DNA from: Desulfobacteraceae bacterium
GTDB lineage: Bacteria > Desulfobacterota > Desulfobacteria > Desulfobacterales > Desulfosarcinaceae
Length of the DNA: 42,733 nt
NCBI GenBank assembly: GCA_003599575.1
Contig: QZKV01000060.1
Coordinates: 1 to 42,733, forward strand
Reading direction: 5' to 3'
In this document: piece by piece, positions 25,835 to 33,476 of the stretch
Position numbering within the stretch: position 1 is the first letter of the stretch
Layout of the letters: every line of letters starts with the position of its first letter
Made by a program: the position numbers and the translations under genes
Notes under the pieces: model-generated
What the model was told of the DNA's origin: nothing
Database searches by the model: none
What the model saw: the letters and a program-made list of their open reading frames with translations, nothing else

Positions 25835-26701
25835 GTGTTCTTGGTGGTGATGTGCATCCTGAATGGACTTACGCTGGGCGCGGTGCTGTTCATCGTCGCC
25901 AGCGGACTCACCCTGTCCTTCAGCCTGATGAGGGTGGTCAACCTCTCGCACGGCGCCTTCTATCTGTGCGGCGGTTTCACCGGCCTGACGGTCTATAAGA
26001 TCAGTGGGAGCTGGGTGCTGGGCTTACTGGCCGCCGGAAGCCTGGTCAGCATCCTGGCATTGGTGGAGGAGCGATTTTTCCTGCGCTGGGCTCGGGGCAA
26101 CGACCTCATTGAAACCTTGGTTTCCCTGTCCATCGCCATCCTGATTTCGGACCTGGTGCTGGTCATCTGGACCGGCTACCCCCGCAACATAGAGATCCCG
26201 GCCGTTCTGTCCGGAGCGGTAGACCTGCCGGGAATCGGCATGCCCTATCCCCTTTTCCGTCTGTTCACCCTGGGACTGGCCGTGGCCCTCGGGCTGGGCC
26301 TTTTGCTCTTCCTGAAGAAGACCAACACCGGCATTCTCATTCGGGCGGGGGTGGACAACTTCCACATGGTTGCGGCCATGGGCTTCAACGTCAAACGGCT
26401 CTTCACCCTGGTTTTCGTCCTGTCCGGATTCCTGGCCGGGATGGCCGGGGTCATCGGCGGCACCAGTTGGATGCTCCAGGTGGGCGAGGACTGGCGGATT
26501 CTGACCTTGACCCTGATCGTCATCATCATCGGCGGCATGGGCAGCCTGGGCGGGACCGTCCTGGGAGCTTTGATCACCGGAGTCATCTCCGAGTTCAGCA
26601 AAGCATACGTCCCCGAGTTCTCCCTCTTTTTCCTTTTCCTGCCGGTGGCGGTGATCCTGTCCATCCGGCCCCAGGGGTTGTTCGGAAGGGGGAGGGTATG
26701 A
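25835..26701 (+). CDS. livH: branched-chain-type ABC transporter permease LivH
   Basis: This 288-residue membrane protein of the LivH family has N-terminal helix GLTLGAVLFIVASGLTLSF, then MRVVNLSHGAFYLCGGF (the conserved N-LxHG motif) and the C-terminal LIVIIIGGMGSLGGTVLGAL coupling region. I start at GTG 25835, preceded by AGGAAG, because the 42 residues encoded from the ATG at 25709 are hydrophilic and unlike the family. That earlier ATG overlaps the previous stop codon (ATGA) and remains possible. The stop overlaps the livM start. Its partners are LivM, LivK, LivG and LivF downstream. Substrate unknown. Confidence 0.88.
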   Translation: MFLVVMCILNGLTLGAVLFIVASGLTLSFSLMRVVNLSHGAFYLCGGFTGLTVYKISGSWVLGLLAAGSLVSILALVEERFFLRWARGNDLIETLVSLSIAILISDLVLVIWTGYPRNIEIPAVLSGAVDLPGIGMPYPLFRLFTLGLAVALGLGLLLFLKKTNTGILIRAGVDNFHMVAAMGFNVKRLFTLVFVLSGFLAGMAGVIGGTSWMLQVGEDWRILTLTLIVIIIGGMGSLGGTVLGALITGVISEFSKAYVPEFSLFFLFLPVAVILSIRPQGLFGRGRV

Positions 26702-27735
26702 GCAGATCCCCCCTGGCGGTGAAGCTGGTGGCGGCAGCGGCCTTGATTGTCATGGCGGCGGTTCCGTGGTTCGCCTCCGGGTTCTTCGTCATGATGTGCA
26801 TCCGGGTCATGTACTTCGGGATGCTGAGCATGAGTCTGGTCTTCCTGGCCGGGCAACTTGGCATGGTATCGCTGATGCAGGCCTCCTTCTTCGGAATCGC
26901 CGGCTACTTCGTGGCCATCCTGCAGACGCGTTATCACCTCCCCTTTCCCATTCCGCCGCTGGCCGGCCTGGCCGCAGCGGTGGTCGCGGCCGCACTGTTC
27001 GGGCTGCTGGCCATCAGGACCAAGGGGGTTTATTTCCTCATGCTGACATTGGTCCTGGGCCAACTGACGTGGGCCCTGGCAAGCCAGTGGGCCTCGGTGA
27101 CCAAGGGCGACACGGGCATAACCAACGTTCAGGCCCCGATCGTGTTCGGCTATTCGGCCGAGAAGTCCCAGACCGTATTCTATTTCTTTCAGCTCACCTT
27201 CTTCCTCGCCACAGCTTGGCTGCTCAACGCATTGAAGCGTTCGGCCTTCGGATTGATGCTCCGGGGAGTCCGTGACAGCGAAACACGTATGGCCATGCTC
27301 GGCTATCCGGTGGCGGCGCTGCGTTACGTGGCCTTCATCTTCGCCGCCCTCGCGGCCGCGGTGGGCGGTGTCTTCTTCACCTACTTCACCCGTCTGATAA
27401 ATCCGCACGCCGTCTCGCTGACAGCCAACGTGGAAACGCTTCTGGCCGGCATACTGGGCGGCATCAACTCTCTTTTCGGCGCCGTATTGGGAACGGTCAT
27501 CCTCAAGACGCTGGACGTGGTTTTAAGCGGGGTAACCAAACGATACCTGCTCATCATGGGCAGCATGTTCCTGCTGGTAATCATGTTCGCGCCGCAGGGC
27601 CTCGTCGGTTCGACCAGGAAATACTGGCATGGGCTCGTGAATCGCGTCTTGGACCTATTCGGCCCGAAGGTGGGGCGGCCGGGCACCAAGGCTTCGATTG
27701 AAACCGAAACAACCAACAGTTCACCAAACCATTAG
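26698..27735 (+). CDS. livM: branched-chain-type ABC transporter permease LivM
   Basis: This 345-residue polytopic protein shows the LivM features GMLSMSLVFLAGQLGMVSLMQASFFGIAGY, LLAIRTKGVYFLMLTLVLGQ, RGVRDSETRMAMLGY and the coupling segment AGILGGINSLFGAVLGTVIL, all in family order. The ATG at 26698 overlaps the livH stop codon (ATGA) and follows GGGAGGGT. The hydrophilic C-terminal tail (about 30 residues) is longer than usual. The substrate-binding protein gene follows after 10 bp. Confidence 0.9.
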   Translation: MSRSPLAVKLVAAAALIVMAAVPWFASGFFVMMCIRVMYFGMLSMSLVFLAGQLGMVSLMQASFFGIAGYFVAILQTRYHLPFPIPPLAGLAAAVVAAALFGLLAIRTKGVYFLMLTLVLGQLTWALASQWASVTKGDTGITNVQAPIVFGYSAEKSQTVFYFFQLTFFLATAWLLNALKRSAFGLMLRGVRDSETRMAMLGYPVAALRYVAFIFAALAAAVGGVFFTYFTRLINPHAVSLTANVETLLAGILGGINSLFGAVLGTVILKTLDVVLSGVTKRYLLIMGSMFLLVIMFAPQGLVGSTRKYWHGLVNRVLDLFGPKVGRPGTKASIETETTNSSPNH

Positions 27736-27745
27736 GAGGGGCAAA

Positions 27746-29086
27746 ATGAGTCGACTGAGGATGCTATTCTGTGTCGCCATCGTTCTCGCGTTCACCGTCG
27801 GGGCAGGTGGAATTGCCCAGGCAGTGGATGTAATCAGGATCGGCCACATCGGCCCGACGACCGGGTGGGCGACCATCTTCGGCGAAGGAGTGCTCAACGG
27901 AATCAAGCTGGCCCTGGCCGAACGGGACAACAAGCTCAACGGAATTCCGATCAAGGTCTTCAGCGAGGACACCAAGGCCGACGTCGAGGTCATGACCACC
28001 AAGCTCGATTCCTTGAAAAGCCGCGACAAAGTCCATTTCATCATCGGTCCCTCCCTGGGTCACGAGGGTATGGCCGCGGTGGACTGGGGCGCCCGGAATC
28101 CGGACGTTCCGATGCTCATCGGCTACTCGGCACCCGAAGACATCACCATGCGCAAGGCCACCGGCAGCGTGATCCGTCCCGGTTGGACCGGAGCCCAGGT
28201 CATCTTCAACTTCGGCCAGTACTGTGCCAGGGACCTCGGCTACAAAAAGGTCATCGTCGTCGGCCAGGACTACTCCTATCCCTGGGACCAGGCAGCCGGT
28301 TTCACCCGCGGCTTCCTGGAAAACGGGGGCGAAAAGGTCCTGCGGATCTGGCACCCGGTCGAGGCGGTTGATTTCAGCTCGATCATGGCGCGCCTGGCCA
28401 GCCTGGCCGGCGAATATGACGCGGTGCTGTGCAATGCCGGCGGGGCTCCGGCGATCGCCTTTTTCAAGCAGTGGAAACAGTTCGGTCTGGATAAGAAATA
28501 TCCCCAGATTCTGGGTCAGGCCAACGTGCCGATCGTATCCATGCTGCCCGAATTGGGTGACAGCGCAATTGGCGTGTATTCTTCCCTGCACTACTACGAC
28601 GGCAATCCGTCCGCGGCCAACCAAAAGTTCCGGGAGAGGTACAAGAAGGCCTACGGACGGTATCCCGACGTAATCGCGGTTCAGGGCTATGATGCCATGC
28701 GGGTCGCCTTCAAGGCCATGGAAGCCATCGGCGGCAAGGTCGACGATCAGCAGGCTTTCATCAAGGCCGTGCGTGCGGTCAAGATGACCGCCGACGAATC
28801 GCCCCGCGGTCCGTTCTACTTCGACAAATACGGCAACCCTGTCCAGAACATCTATATCAAGAAGGTGATCAAGAAGGACGGTCAGCTCATGAACGATGCC
28901 GTCAAGACCTTCACCGAGGTTTCGCAGTTCGGGCCCTACACCGCTCTGGCCGAAAAGTACATGGCTGCGCCGGCGACCACCCGCGACTATCCCCCGGGAG
29001 ACAAGGAGGAGTACTTCAAGGAAATCACCAAGTACTTCGGGCAGGACTACATAGATAACCTTAAAAAGAACGGCGGCTGGAAGTAA
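27746..29086 (+). CDS. livK: periplasmic binding protein of branched-chain (LivK) type
   Basis: A Sec signal peptide (about residues 1-25, LFCVAIVLAFTVGAGGIAQA) precedes a type I periplasmic-binding fold. It shows IRIGHIGPTTGWATIFGEGV, an early KLALAERDNKLNG segment, FIIGPSLGHEGMAAVDWG and SVIRPGWTGAQVIFNFGQYC. LGYKKVIVVGQDYSYPW, GYDAMRVAFKAMEAI and DESPRGPFYFDKYGN follow. The length is 446 residues. The ATG follows TAGGAGGGGC. In this transporter class it determines specificity; given its neighbours, the ligand is probably the compound handled by the Tm-1-like proteins and not necessarily an amino acid. Confidence 0.9.
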   Translation: MSRLRMLFCVAIVLAFTVGAGGIAQAVDVIRIGHIGPTTGWATIFGEGVLNGIKLALAERDNKLNGIPIKVFSEDTKADVEVMTTKLDSLKSRDKVHFIIGPSLGHEGMAAVDWGARNPDVPMLIGYSAPEDITMRKATGSVIRPGWTGAQVIFNFGQYCARDLGYKKVIVVGQDYSYPWDQAAGFTRGFLENGGEKVLRIWHPVEAVDFSSIMARLASLAGEYDAVLCNAGGAPAIAFFKQWKQFGLDKKYPQILGQANVPIVSMLPELGDSAIGVYSSLHYYDGNPSAANQKFRERYKKAYGRYPDVIAVQGYDAMRVAFKAMEAIGGKVDDQQAFIKAVRAVKMTADESPRGPFYFDKYGNPVQNIYIKKVIKKDGQLMNDAVKTFTEVSQFGPYTALAEKYMAAPATTRDYPPGDKEEYFKEITKYFGQDYIDNLKKNGGWK

Positions 29087-29108
29087 TCGTCGTCAACGGT
29101 TGAAGCAC

Positions 29109-29909
29109 ATGGCAGTCATCGGGTCCGATCAACGGCCGGCTTTGAGCCTGAATGGGGTATCCAAGTCCTTCGAAGGTATCGAGGCCGTGGTGGACGTTAA
29201 CATGGAGATCGCTACGGGCGAGAGCCGGGCCCTGATCGGACCCAATGGCGCCGGGAAATCCACCCTCTTCAACCTCATCACCGGGGAAATCCCGCGGGAC
29301 AAAGGCCGGATTCTCGTCCGCGGATGGGACGTCACGCACCAACCGGTCCGGCGGCGCATCGAGCTGGGGGTGGGCCGAACCTATCAGACTTCAAATCTTT
29401 TCATGGACATGACCGTACGGGAAAACCTGTTCCTGTCGGTCTGGAAACGCGGCCGTCCGCCTGCCGGCCCCCTTGCCACCCTATTCAGGGCATGGACCGG
29501 ATATGCTCGGCAATTTACCCAGGTGATGGAGGTCGCCGAGCAGGTCGGCCTGAACAACAAACTCGAGGTCCCGGTGTCGGAATTGTCCCACGGGGAGCAC
29601 CGTCAGTTGGAGCTTGGGCTGACGCTGGGCCACAAACCCGCCATGCTCCTGCTGGATGAGCCCATGGCCGGCCTTTCGGCCAACGAGAGGGCCTTCATGA
29701 CGAATCTGATCATGGGCCTGCGGGGATGGATCACCATCCTCATTATCGAGCACGATATCGATATCGCCTTCAGGGTCGCCGACAAAGTTTCGGTACTTCA
29801 CCAGGGACGGATCATTGCCGAAGGCACGCCCAGCGAGGTTCGGGCCAACCGCCTGGTTCAGGAAATCTACACGCTCAGCCAGAAAGGCAACGGTCGCGGC
29901 CATGCCTGA
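29109..29909 (+). CDS. livG: branched-chain-type ABC transporter ATPase LivG
   Basis: The 266-residue ATPase has Walker A GPNGAGKST, Q-loop region RTYQTSNLFMDMTVRENL, ABC signature LSHGEHRQLELG, Walker B AMLLLDEPMAGLS and the H-loop IIEHDID. LSHGE instead of LSGGQ is a known LivG variant. The ATG at 29109 has only a weak site (GAAGC); the gene lies 22 bp after livK. It ends by overlapping livF by eight bases. Confidence 0.92.
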   Translation: MAVIGSDQRPALSLNGVSKSFEGIEAVVDVNMEIATGESRALIGPNGAGKSTLFNLITGEIPRDKGRILVRGWDVTHQPVRRRIELGVGRTYQTSNLFMDMTVRENLFLSVWKRGRPPAGPLATLFRAWTGYARQFTQVMEVAEQVGLNNKLEVPVSELSHGEHRQLELGLTLGHKPAMLLLDEPMAGLSANERAFMTNLIMGLRGWITILIIEHDIDIAFRVADKVSVLHQGRIIAEGTPSEVRANRLVQEIYTLSQKGNGRGHA

Positions 29910-30615
29910 ACCGATTCTGAACATCTCTGATCTGAACGCCTTTTATGCGAAGAGCCACGTTCTTCAGGGAGTCGGCCTGACCGTCGAGCCCGGCGAACTG
30001 GTGGTCGTGGTCGGACGAAACGGCATGGGCAAGACGACGCTTCTCAGATCCGTTCTGGCTTTTCCACCGGTCAGGCGAACCGGCTCCATCATCTTCGCCG
30101 GTCGGGAGATCATAAGTCTGGCGTCCCATGACATCGCGGTCTTGGGAATCGGCTACGTTCCCCAGGGCCGCCTTCTGTTCCCATCCCTGTCCGTCGAGGA
30201 GCACCTTCGCCTGGCCGGTTCCAAACAACCCAAGGATTCGCCCTGGAGCATGGGCGCGATCTTCGAGCTGTTCCCGGAGATTGCAAGACGGGCCAAGGTG
30301 GGGGGCGGACGCCTCAGCGGCGGCGAGCAGCAAATGCTGGCGGTGGCCAGGGCCCTGATGTCCAACCCCTCGCTGCTCATGATGGACGAGCCTTCCGAAG
30401 GGCTCTCCCAGGCGGTCATCCGGCGGATCGAGGAGATCTGTCGCCGCCTGATATCCGCCGGCATGGCCATCCTTCTGGTCGAACAGAACCTGGAAATGGC
30501 CCAGACCCTTGCCGACCGGGCCTATGTTTTCTTGAATGGCCAGGTGGCCTTGGAAGAATCGGGTGACGATTTCAGGGCCGACCGGGAAAAAGTCGGCGCA
30601 TACCTCGGCGTGTAG
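29902..30615 (+). CDS. livF: branched-chain-type ABC transporter ATPase LivF
   Basis: The 237-residue ATPase has Walker A GRNGMGKTT, GIGYVPQGRLLFPSLSVEEHL (Q-loop and LivF hallmark), signature LSGGEQQMLAVARAL, Walker B LLMMDEPSEGLS and VEQNLEMAQTLADRAYVF. The ATG at 29902 lies inside the end of livG (eight-base overlap), so translation is coupled. It is the last gene of the operon. Confidence 0.93.
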   Translation: MPEPILNISDLNAFYAKSHVLQGVGLTVEPGELVVVVGRNGMGKTTLLRSVLAFPPVRRTGSIIFAGREIISLASHDIAVLGIGYVPQGRLLFPSLSVEEHLRLAGSKQPKDSPWSMGAIFELFPEIARRAKVGGGRLSGGEQQMLAVARALMSNPSLLMMDEPSEGLSQAVIRRIEEICRRLISAGMAILLVEQNLEMAQTLADRAYVFLNGQVALEESGDDFRADREKVGAYLGV

Positions 30616-30644
30616 CCGCCTATCGGCTCCCGATACCCCGTGGA

Positions 30645-30664
30645 GGCGAACCTGCGTGTTCGCC
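30645..30664 (+). terminator. stem-loop after livF
   Basis: GGCGAAC and GTTCGCC form a 7-bp stem with a 6-nt loop, about 30 bp beyond the livF stop. The stem can extend through a bulge to GAG/CTC. No proper T-run follows, so termination efficiency is uncertain. Confidence 0.4.
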
Positions 30665-30989
30665 CTCACCTTTCCACCTTAAGCCGATCTAAGTCGGCCA
30701 TCTATTTCCGCTACCTGGATGATCGGCAGATCCGGCCGCAGCGGCCTGCCTTCAGGTCGGCGCCTTCCGGATGGCGGCGGACCGCCGCCCGGCTTTGCGC
30801 GTGAACATGGACGCTTTGGAGCTGCCATGGGCATATCGTCATCGAATCGTCGCCAAAAAGGCTGAATTTTATTCGCTCCGTTCATCCCGCCACAGGGGGA
30901 GAATAATGGGGTGATGGAATCATGGAATAGTGGGCATGGCGGAATTTTTCAAGTGCATCCCTTTTTTCTCAGGTTAAATCATCCTCGGG
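30665..30989. other. intergenic stretch without a recognised gene
   Basis: Convergent spacer between livF and the VOC gene. A frame of 68 codons on the minus strand (30679-30885) has Pro/Gly/Arg-rich composition typical of GC-driven shadows and no ribosome site. Nothing else was seen. Confidence 0.5.
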
Positions 30990-31373
30990 TCAGTCACCGC
31001 TGCCGTAGGGGCGGGTGAGGATTTCGAGGAGATGCCCATTCAGGTCCTCGAAGTACAAACCGCGACCGCCGTCCCTGTGATTGATCTCGCCTGGCCGGCT
31101 CTGACCCGGGTCGGCCCAGTAGTCAATGCGGCGCTCGCGGATTCGGGCGAAGATCTCATCGAACTCGCTTTCGGTGATCAGGAAGGCATATTGCTGCGAT
31201 GCGATCTCGCCGTCGGTCTCGTAGAAGTCGAGATTCACGTCATTTTCCACCTTGACCACCTGGAACGGGCCGAAACGGGTGGCGTCGGGCAGTCCGAGAA
31301 TCTCGGTGAGAAACCTTGCGGATGCCTCTTGGTCACGTGCCCTTATGATGGTGTGATTGAACTGCACAGTCAT
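30990..31373 (-). CDS. VOC-family (glyoxalase/bleomycin-resistance fold) protein
   Basis: The 127-residue protein fits the VOC superfamily with two beta-alpha-beta-beta-beta units: NHTIIRARDQEASARFLTEI, FQVVKVENDVNLDFYE, YAFLITESEFDEIFARI and GRGLYFEDLNGHLLEILTRPY. The candidate metal ligands are the early His, the Glu of LDFYE-type strands and the final Glu of LLEIL. The ATG at 31373 follows AAAGGAGGACACT; an upstream in-frame start is therefore not used. Specific function unknown. Confidence 0.85.
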   Translation of the reverse strand: MTVQFNHTIIRARDQEASARFLTEILGLPDATRFGPFQVVKVENDVNLDFYETDGEIASQQYAFLITESEFDEIFARIRERRIDYWADPGQSRPGEINHRDGGRGLYFEDLNGHLLEILTRPYGSGD

Positions 31374-31438
31374 AGTGTCCTCCTTTAGTTGCAATCGCCT
31401 CATCCGGCCGCCGGGTTTGCAGGGGGACGGATATGCAG

Positions 31439-31573
31439 GGGGACGCCCTTTATATTTTTACATTCGCCTTCGCAATAATGCCGCTCTCCCCCTCTGCACT
31501 AGCTTCAAAAATGAATTTCTTTGTTTCGCCTCAAGCGACTCCACGCAAATGTAAAAATATAAAGGGCGTCCCC
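31439..31573. mobile_element. MITE-like element with perfect 26-bp terminal inverted repeats
   Basis: The arms at 31439-31464 and 31548-31573 are perfect reverse complements, beginning GGGGACGCCC. The 83-bp interior has no gene. The first half of the element recurs at 32133-32210. On both flanks 16-bp units that end in the same G-rich tip are repeated (31423-31450, 31570-31601). No transposase is present, so it is non-autonomous. The GGGGACG-type ends recall repeats linked to REP-associated tyrosine transposases; that link is from memory. Confidence 0.65.
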
Positions 31574-31601
31574 ACCCCGTCACGTCCCCACCCCGTCACG
31601 T
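31570..31601. repeat. two tandem 16-bp units at the right edge of the MITE-like element
   Basis: CCCCACCCCGTCACGT is present twice in direct tandem (31570-31585 and 31586-31601), immediately after the right arm and three bases before the end of the SnoaL-like gene. Confidence 0.7.
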
Positions 31602-31603
31602 TC

Positions 31604-32008
31604 TCACGGCGGAGGCTCCAGCGCCGCCTGGACCAGCGCCGTGTCAAGGTATTCAGTCAACTCGCGCAGCTGGCCGCCTTCGAGCCGAATGACATAGCAA
31701 TAAGTGTTGTTGTACGGCTTGCCCGATTTGGTGGTGACCCGCCCGCGACATTCGACCACCACGAAATCGTCTTCAGCAATAAAGCGCTGGGCCGTGTTCG
31801 TGTATCGACCGGCGAATTGTGAGAACAATGGCTCCATGAGCTCTTTGAGTACGGTTTGTTTGCCCTTGTAGGTTTTGGCCCATTTGGTGGTGCCGGTGAT
31901 CGTCCATGAAAAGTCATCCGCCCAACTCTCCACAAAAGGCCTGCTGTTGCCTTTAGACAGCTCGGAGAAGATACGTTGTAAAAGTTGTTTGTTCTCCGCT
32001 GCACTCAT
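31604..32008 (-). CDS. SnoaL-like / NTF2-fold protein
   Basis: This 134-residue protein fits the SnoaL-like NTF2 family: ENKQLLQRIFSELSKGNSRP, FVESWADDFSWTITG, GKQTVLKELMEPLFSQF, FVVVECRGRVTTKSGKPYNN and a final LRELTEYLDTALVQAAL. Such proteins are cone-shaped small-molecule enzymes or binding proteins. The ATG follows AAAGGAGA. The C-terminus abuts the tandem units of the MITE-like element, so the last few residues (LEPPP) may come from that junction. No functional partner is evident. Confidence 0.82.
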   Translation of the reverse strand: MSAAENKQLLQRIFSELSKGNSRPFVESWADDFSWTITGTTKWAKTYKGKQTVLKELMEPLFSQFAGRYTNTAQRFIAEDDFVVVECRGRVTTKSGKPYNNTYCYVIRLEGGQLRELTEYLDTALVQAALEPPP

Positions 32009-32132
32009 ATCGATTCTCCTTTGCGTGCGCTTTTCACCCGGATCGCCGATGTTTGGCGCATGAATGCTCGGCGGTCGTTATCGTAAGTCATCAGGAAAAT
32101 AGGACTTATCGGCATCAACCACAAGGGGGGAT

Positions 32133-32210
32133 GGGGCCCCTTTATGTTTTTACATTCGCATTCGCAATAATGCCGCTCTCCCCTCCCCGTCTGCACTATC
32201 TTCAAATATG
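32133..32210. repeat. partial second copy of the MITE-like element
   Basis: The sequence parallels 31443-31525 in the same orientation, sharing CCTTTAT, TTTTTACATTCGC, TTCGCAATAATGCCGCTCTC and CTGCACTA blocks. It lacks the right arm: it breaks off at about 32210, where similarity to a HigB-like toxin starts. Confidence 0.6.
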
Positions 32211-32348
32211 ACAGCAAAACCAAGCGCTTTTATGAAGAGGGCAAGACAACCAAATTCCGAAGCATGGACGCGGAGGCCGCGGAGGATTTATTGGCGGCAC
32301 TGGATGCGGCCTGTTCTCTTCAAGATCTTAGCCCGCTTAAAAGTGTCA
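32201..32348 (+). pseudogene. HigB/RelE-like toxin remnant
   Basis: In one frame the DNA reads TKRFYEEGKTTKFRSMD and then EDLLAALDAACSLQDL, the pattern of the N-terminal half of HigB-type mRNA-interferase toxins. There is no start codon in frame after the upstream stop, and similarity ends near PLKSV, so both ends are missing. The 5' break coincides with the truncated repeat copy. The opposite strand of the same DNA supplies the odd C-terminus of the exported protein at 32288-32698. The fragment is short, so the call is tentative. Confidence 0.4.
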
Positions 32349-32698
32349 CTTCCCAGCAGCTGATATTTATCACCAGTAATATGGACCTTCCACAAATACT
32401 TTCGCATGCCGATACTTCTTATAGCGCCGAGATATTCTAAACTATATCCTTTTGCTACTTTCTCTCTCCTCTGCATTACTAAAGAATCAAACGCATATTC
32501 ATCCATGAGGTCTTTGAATGCCTTATTTCGATGCTCGGTGAACTGCCGGCGATCTTTGCTTTTTAAAGCCTCCAACTGCCAGATCATCAGCTTTTCAGCA
32601 GTTTCCACTGTTTCATCCTGAGCAGACCCGGGATTTGCCGATAGCAGCAGCGCAATAATTACAAGAAAACATTCAACGACGGATCTCCTGGTTGACAA
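32288..32698 (-). CDS. exported protein of unknown function, probably with replaced C-terminus
   Basis: The 136-residue frame starts at TTG 32698 (GAGGTGA site seven bases before it). It has a signal peptide (about residues 1-26, CFLVIIALLLSANPGSAQ) and a helical/strand domain (TAEKLMIWQLEALKSKDRRQ, VAKGYSLEYLGAIRSIGMRK). From about residue 118 (after KYQLLGSD) the sequence is antisense to the HigB-like remnant, so the native end was probably lost at that junction near 32345. I do not recognise the family. Confidence 0.55.
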   Translation of the reverse strand: MSTRRSVVECFLVIIALLLSANPGSAQDETVETAEKLMIWQLEALKSKDRRQFTEHRNKAFKDLMDEYAFDSLVMQRREKVAKGYSLEYLGAIRSIGMRKYLWKVHITGDKYQLLGSDTFKRAKILKRTGRIQCRQ

Positions 32699-32724
32699 AG
32701 AATCACCTCACTGTTTTCAATGTT

Positions 32725-33468
32725 TTATGGTTGAAGACATATAAACGCTGGATTGGTCGGCGCGCCGGGGGCCTTTGCAAATGGCAGCACGGCCGTCCGC
32801 ATCCGCTCGAATTTTGGATAGGCGGGATTTGGCACGAACGGCTGGCCAATGGGCAGCGCGTAGACGCCGACTACGTAGCGCATAATGTCGGGTACCGCGT
32901 CTGCTACGGCCAACTCGACGGGTCGATGCGATCTTTTCCGCAAGGGGGTGCCCAGCGCCGCGGCCTCGCTCGTCCACCCGGACCTGACCCACTCCGCGAA
33001 CGGGACAAACGTGGCGGCGCCGCGACGGGCCGGTTTGCGACGCGCGTTGCCGGTATTGATCGGGGTGACTGCCACTTGCTCTTCGTAAGCTGCGAGCAGG
33101 GCGGCCGCGTCAATGACCATCACTACCTGGGGCCGCGGCTCACAAGCAACCTTCTGCCGGTTGAGGCGATCCGGGTCAAGCCAGAAGAACACGCGAGCGT
33201 TGACCATCGAGTACCAATCGGCTGGGCTCATGCCGCACAAACACTTCTCGAGCGCCGCCGGCGGCATCGGGCGCTGATCGCGGATATGCCCCCGGTTGTC
33301 GGGAAGCTCGGTGTGCTCCTGCCGCTGCGTGCGCTCCAAGCTCTCTCGGCCAGCGCCGGTGAGACCGGCGGCACTTAGAAGCCTGCTTGCCGAAAGCAGG
33401 CCGTGGCGTTGAATTGACAGCCAGTTCGAGGCTTCGGCCAGATGGTAGATATGCTCCGGTAGCTTCAC
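32725..33468 (-). CDS. DUF7002-type protein (ADP-ribosyltransferase-like fold suspected)
   Basis: This 247-residue protein begins with PEHIYHLAEASNWLSIQRHGLL, an H-x-G-L opening like that of RNA 2'-phosphotransferase/DarT-type ADP-ribosyltransferase folds. It then shows GHIRDQRPMPPAALEKCL and DWYSMVNARVFFWLDPDRL, hallmarks I associate with DUF7002. No signal peptide is present. The start is a GTG with a weak site; it follows the ferritin-like gene by eight bases and is probably cotranscribed with it. Function unproven; relation to ADP-ribosylation or toxin biology is inference from fold likeness. The family name is from memory. Confidence 0.65.
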   Translation of the reverse strand: MKLPEHIYHLAEASNWLSIQRHGLLSASRLLSAAGLTGAGRESLERTQRQEHTELPDNRGHIRDQRPMPPAALEKCLCGMSPADWYSMVNARVFFWLDPDRLNRQKVACEPRPQVVMVIDAAALLAAYEEQVAVTPINTGNARRKPARRGAATFVPFAEWVRSGWTSEAAALGTPLRKRSHRPVELAVADAVPDIMRYVVGVYALPIGQPFVPNPAYPKFERMRTAVLPFAKAPGAPTNPAFICLQP

Positions 33469-33476
33469 TTTCGACT

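Noticed and set aside
31433..31822. 129-codon plus-strand frame across the MITE-like element
   Set aside because: It spans the inverted repeat and the antisense of the SnoaL-like gene, with no family motif or ribosome site.
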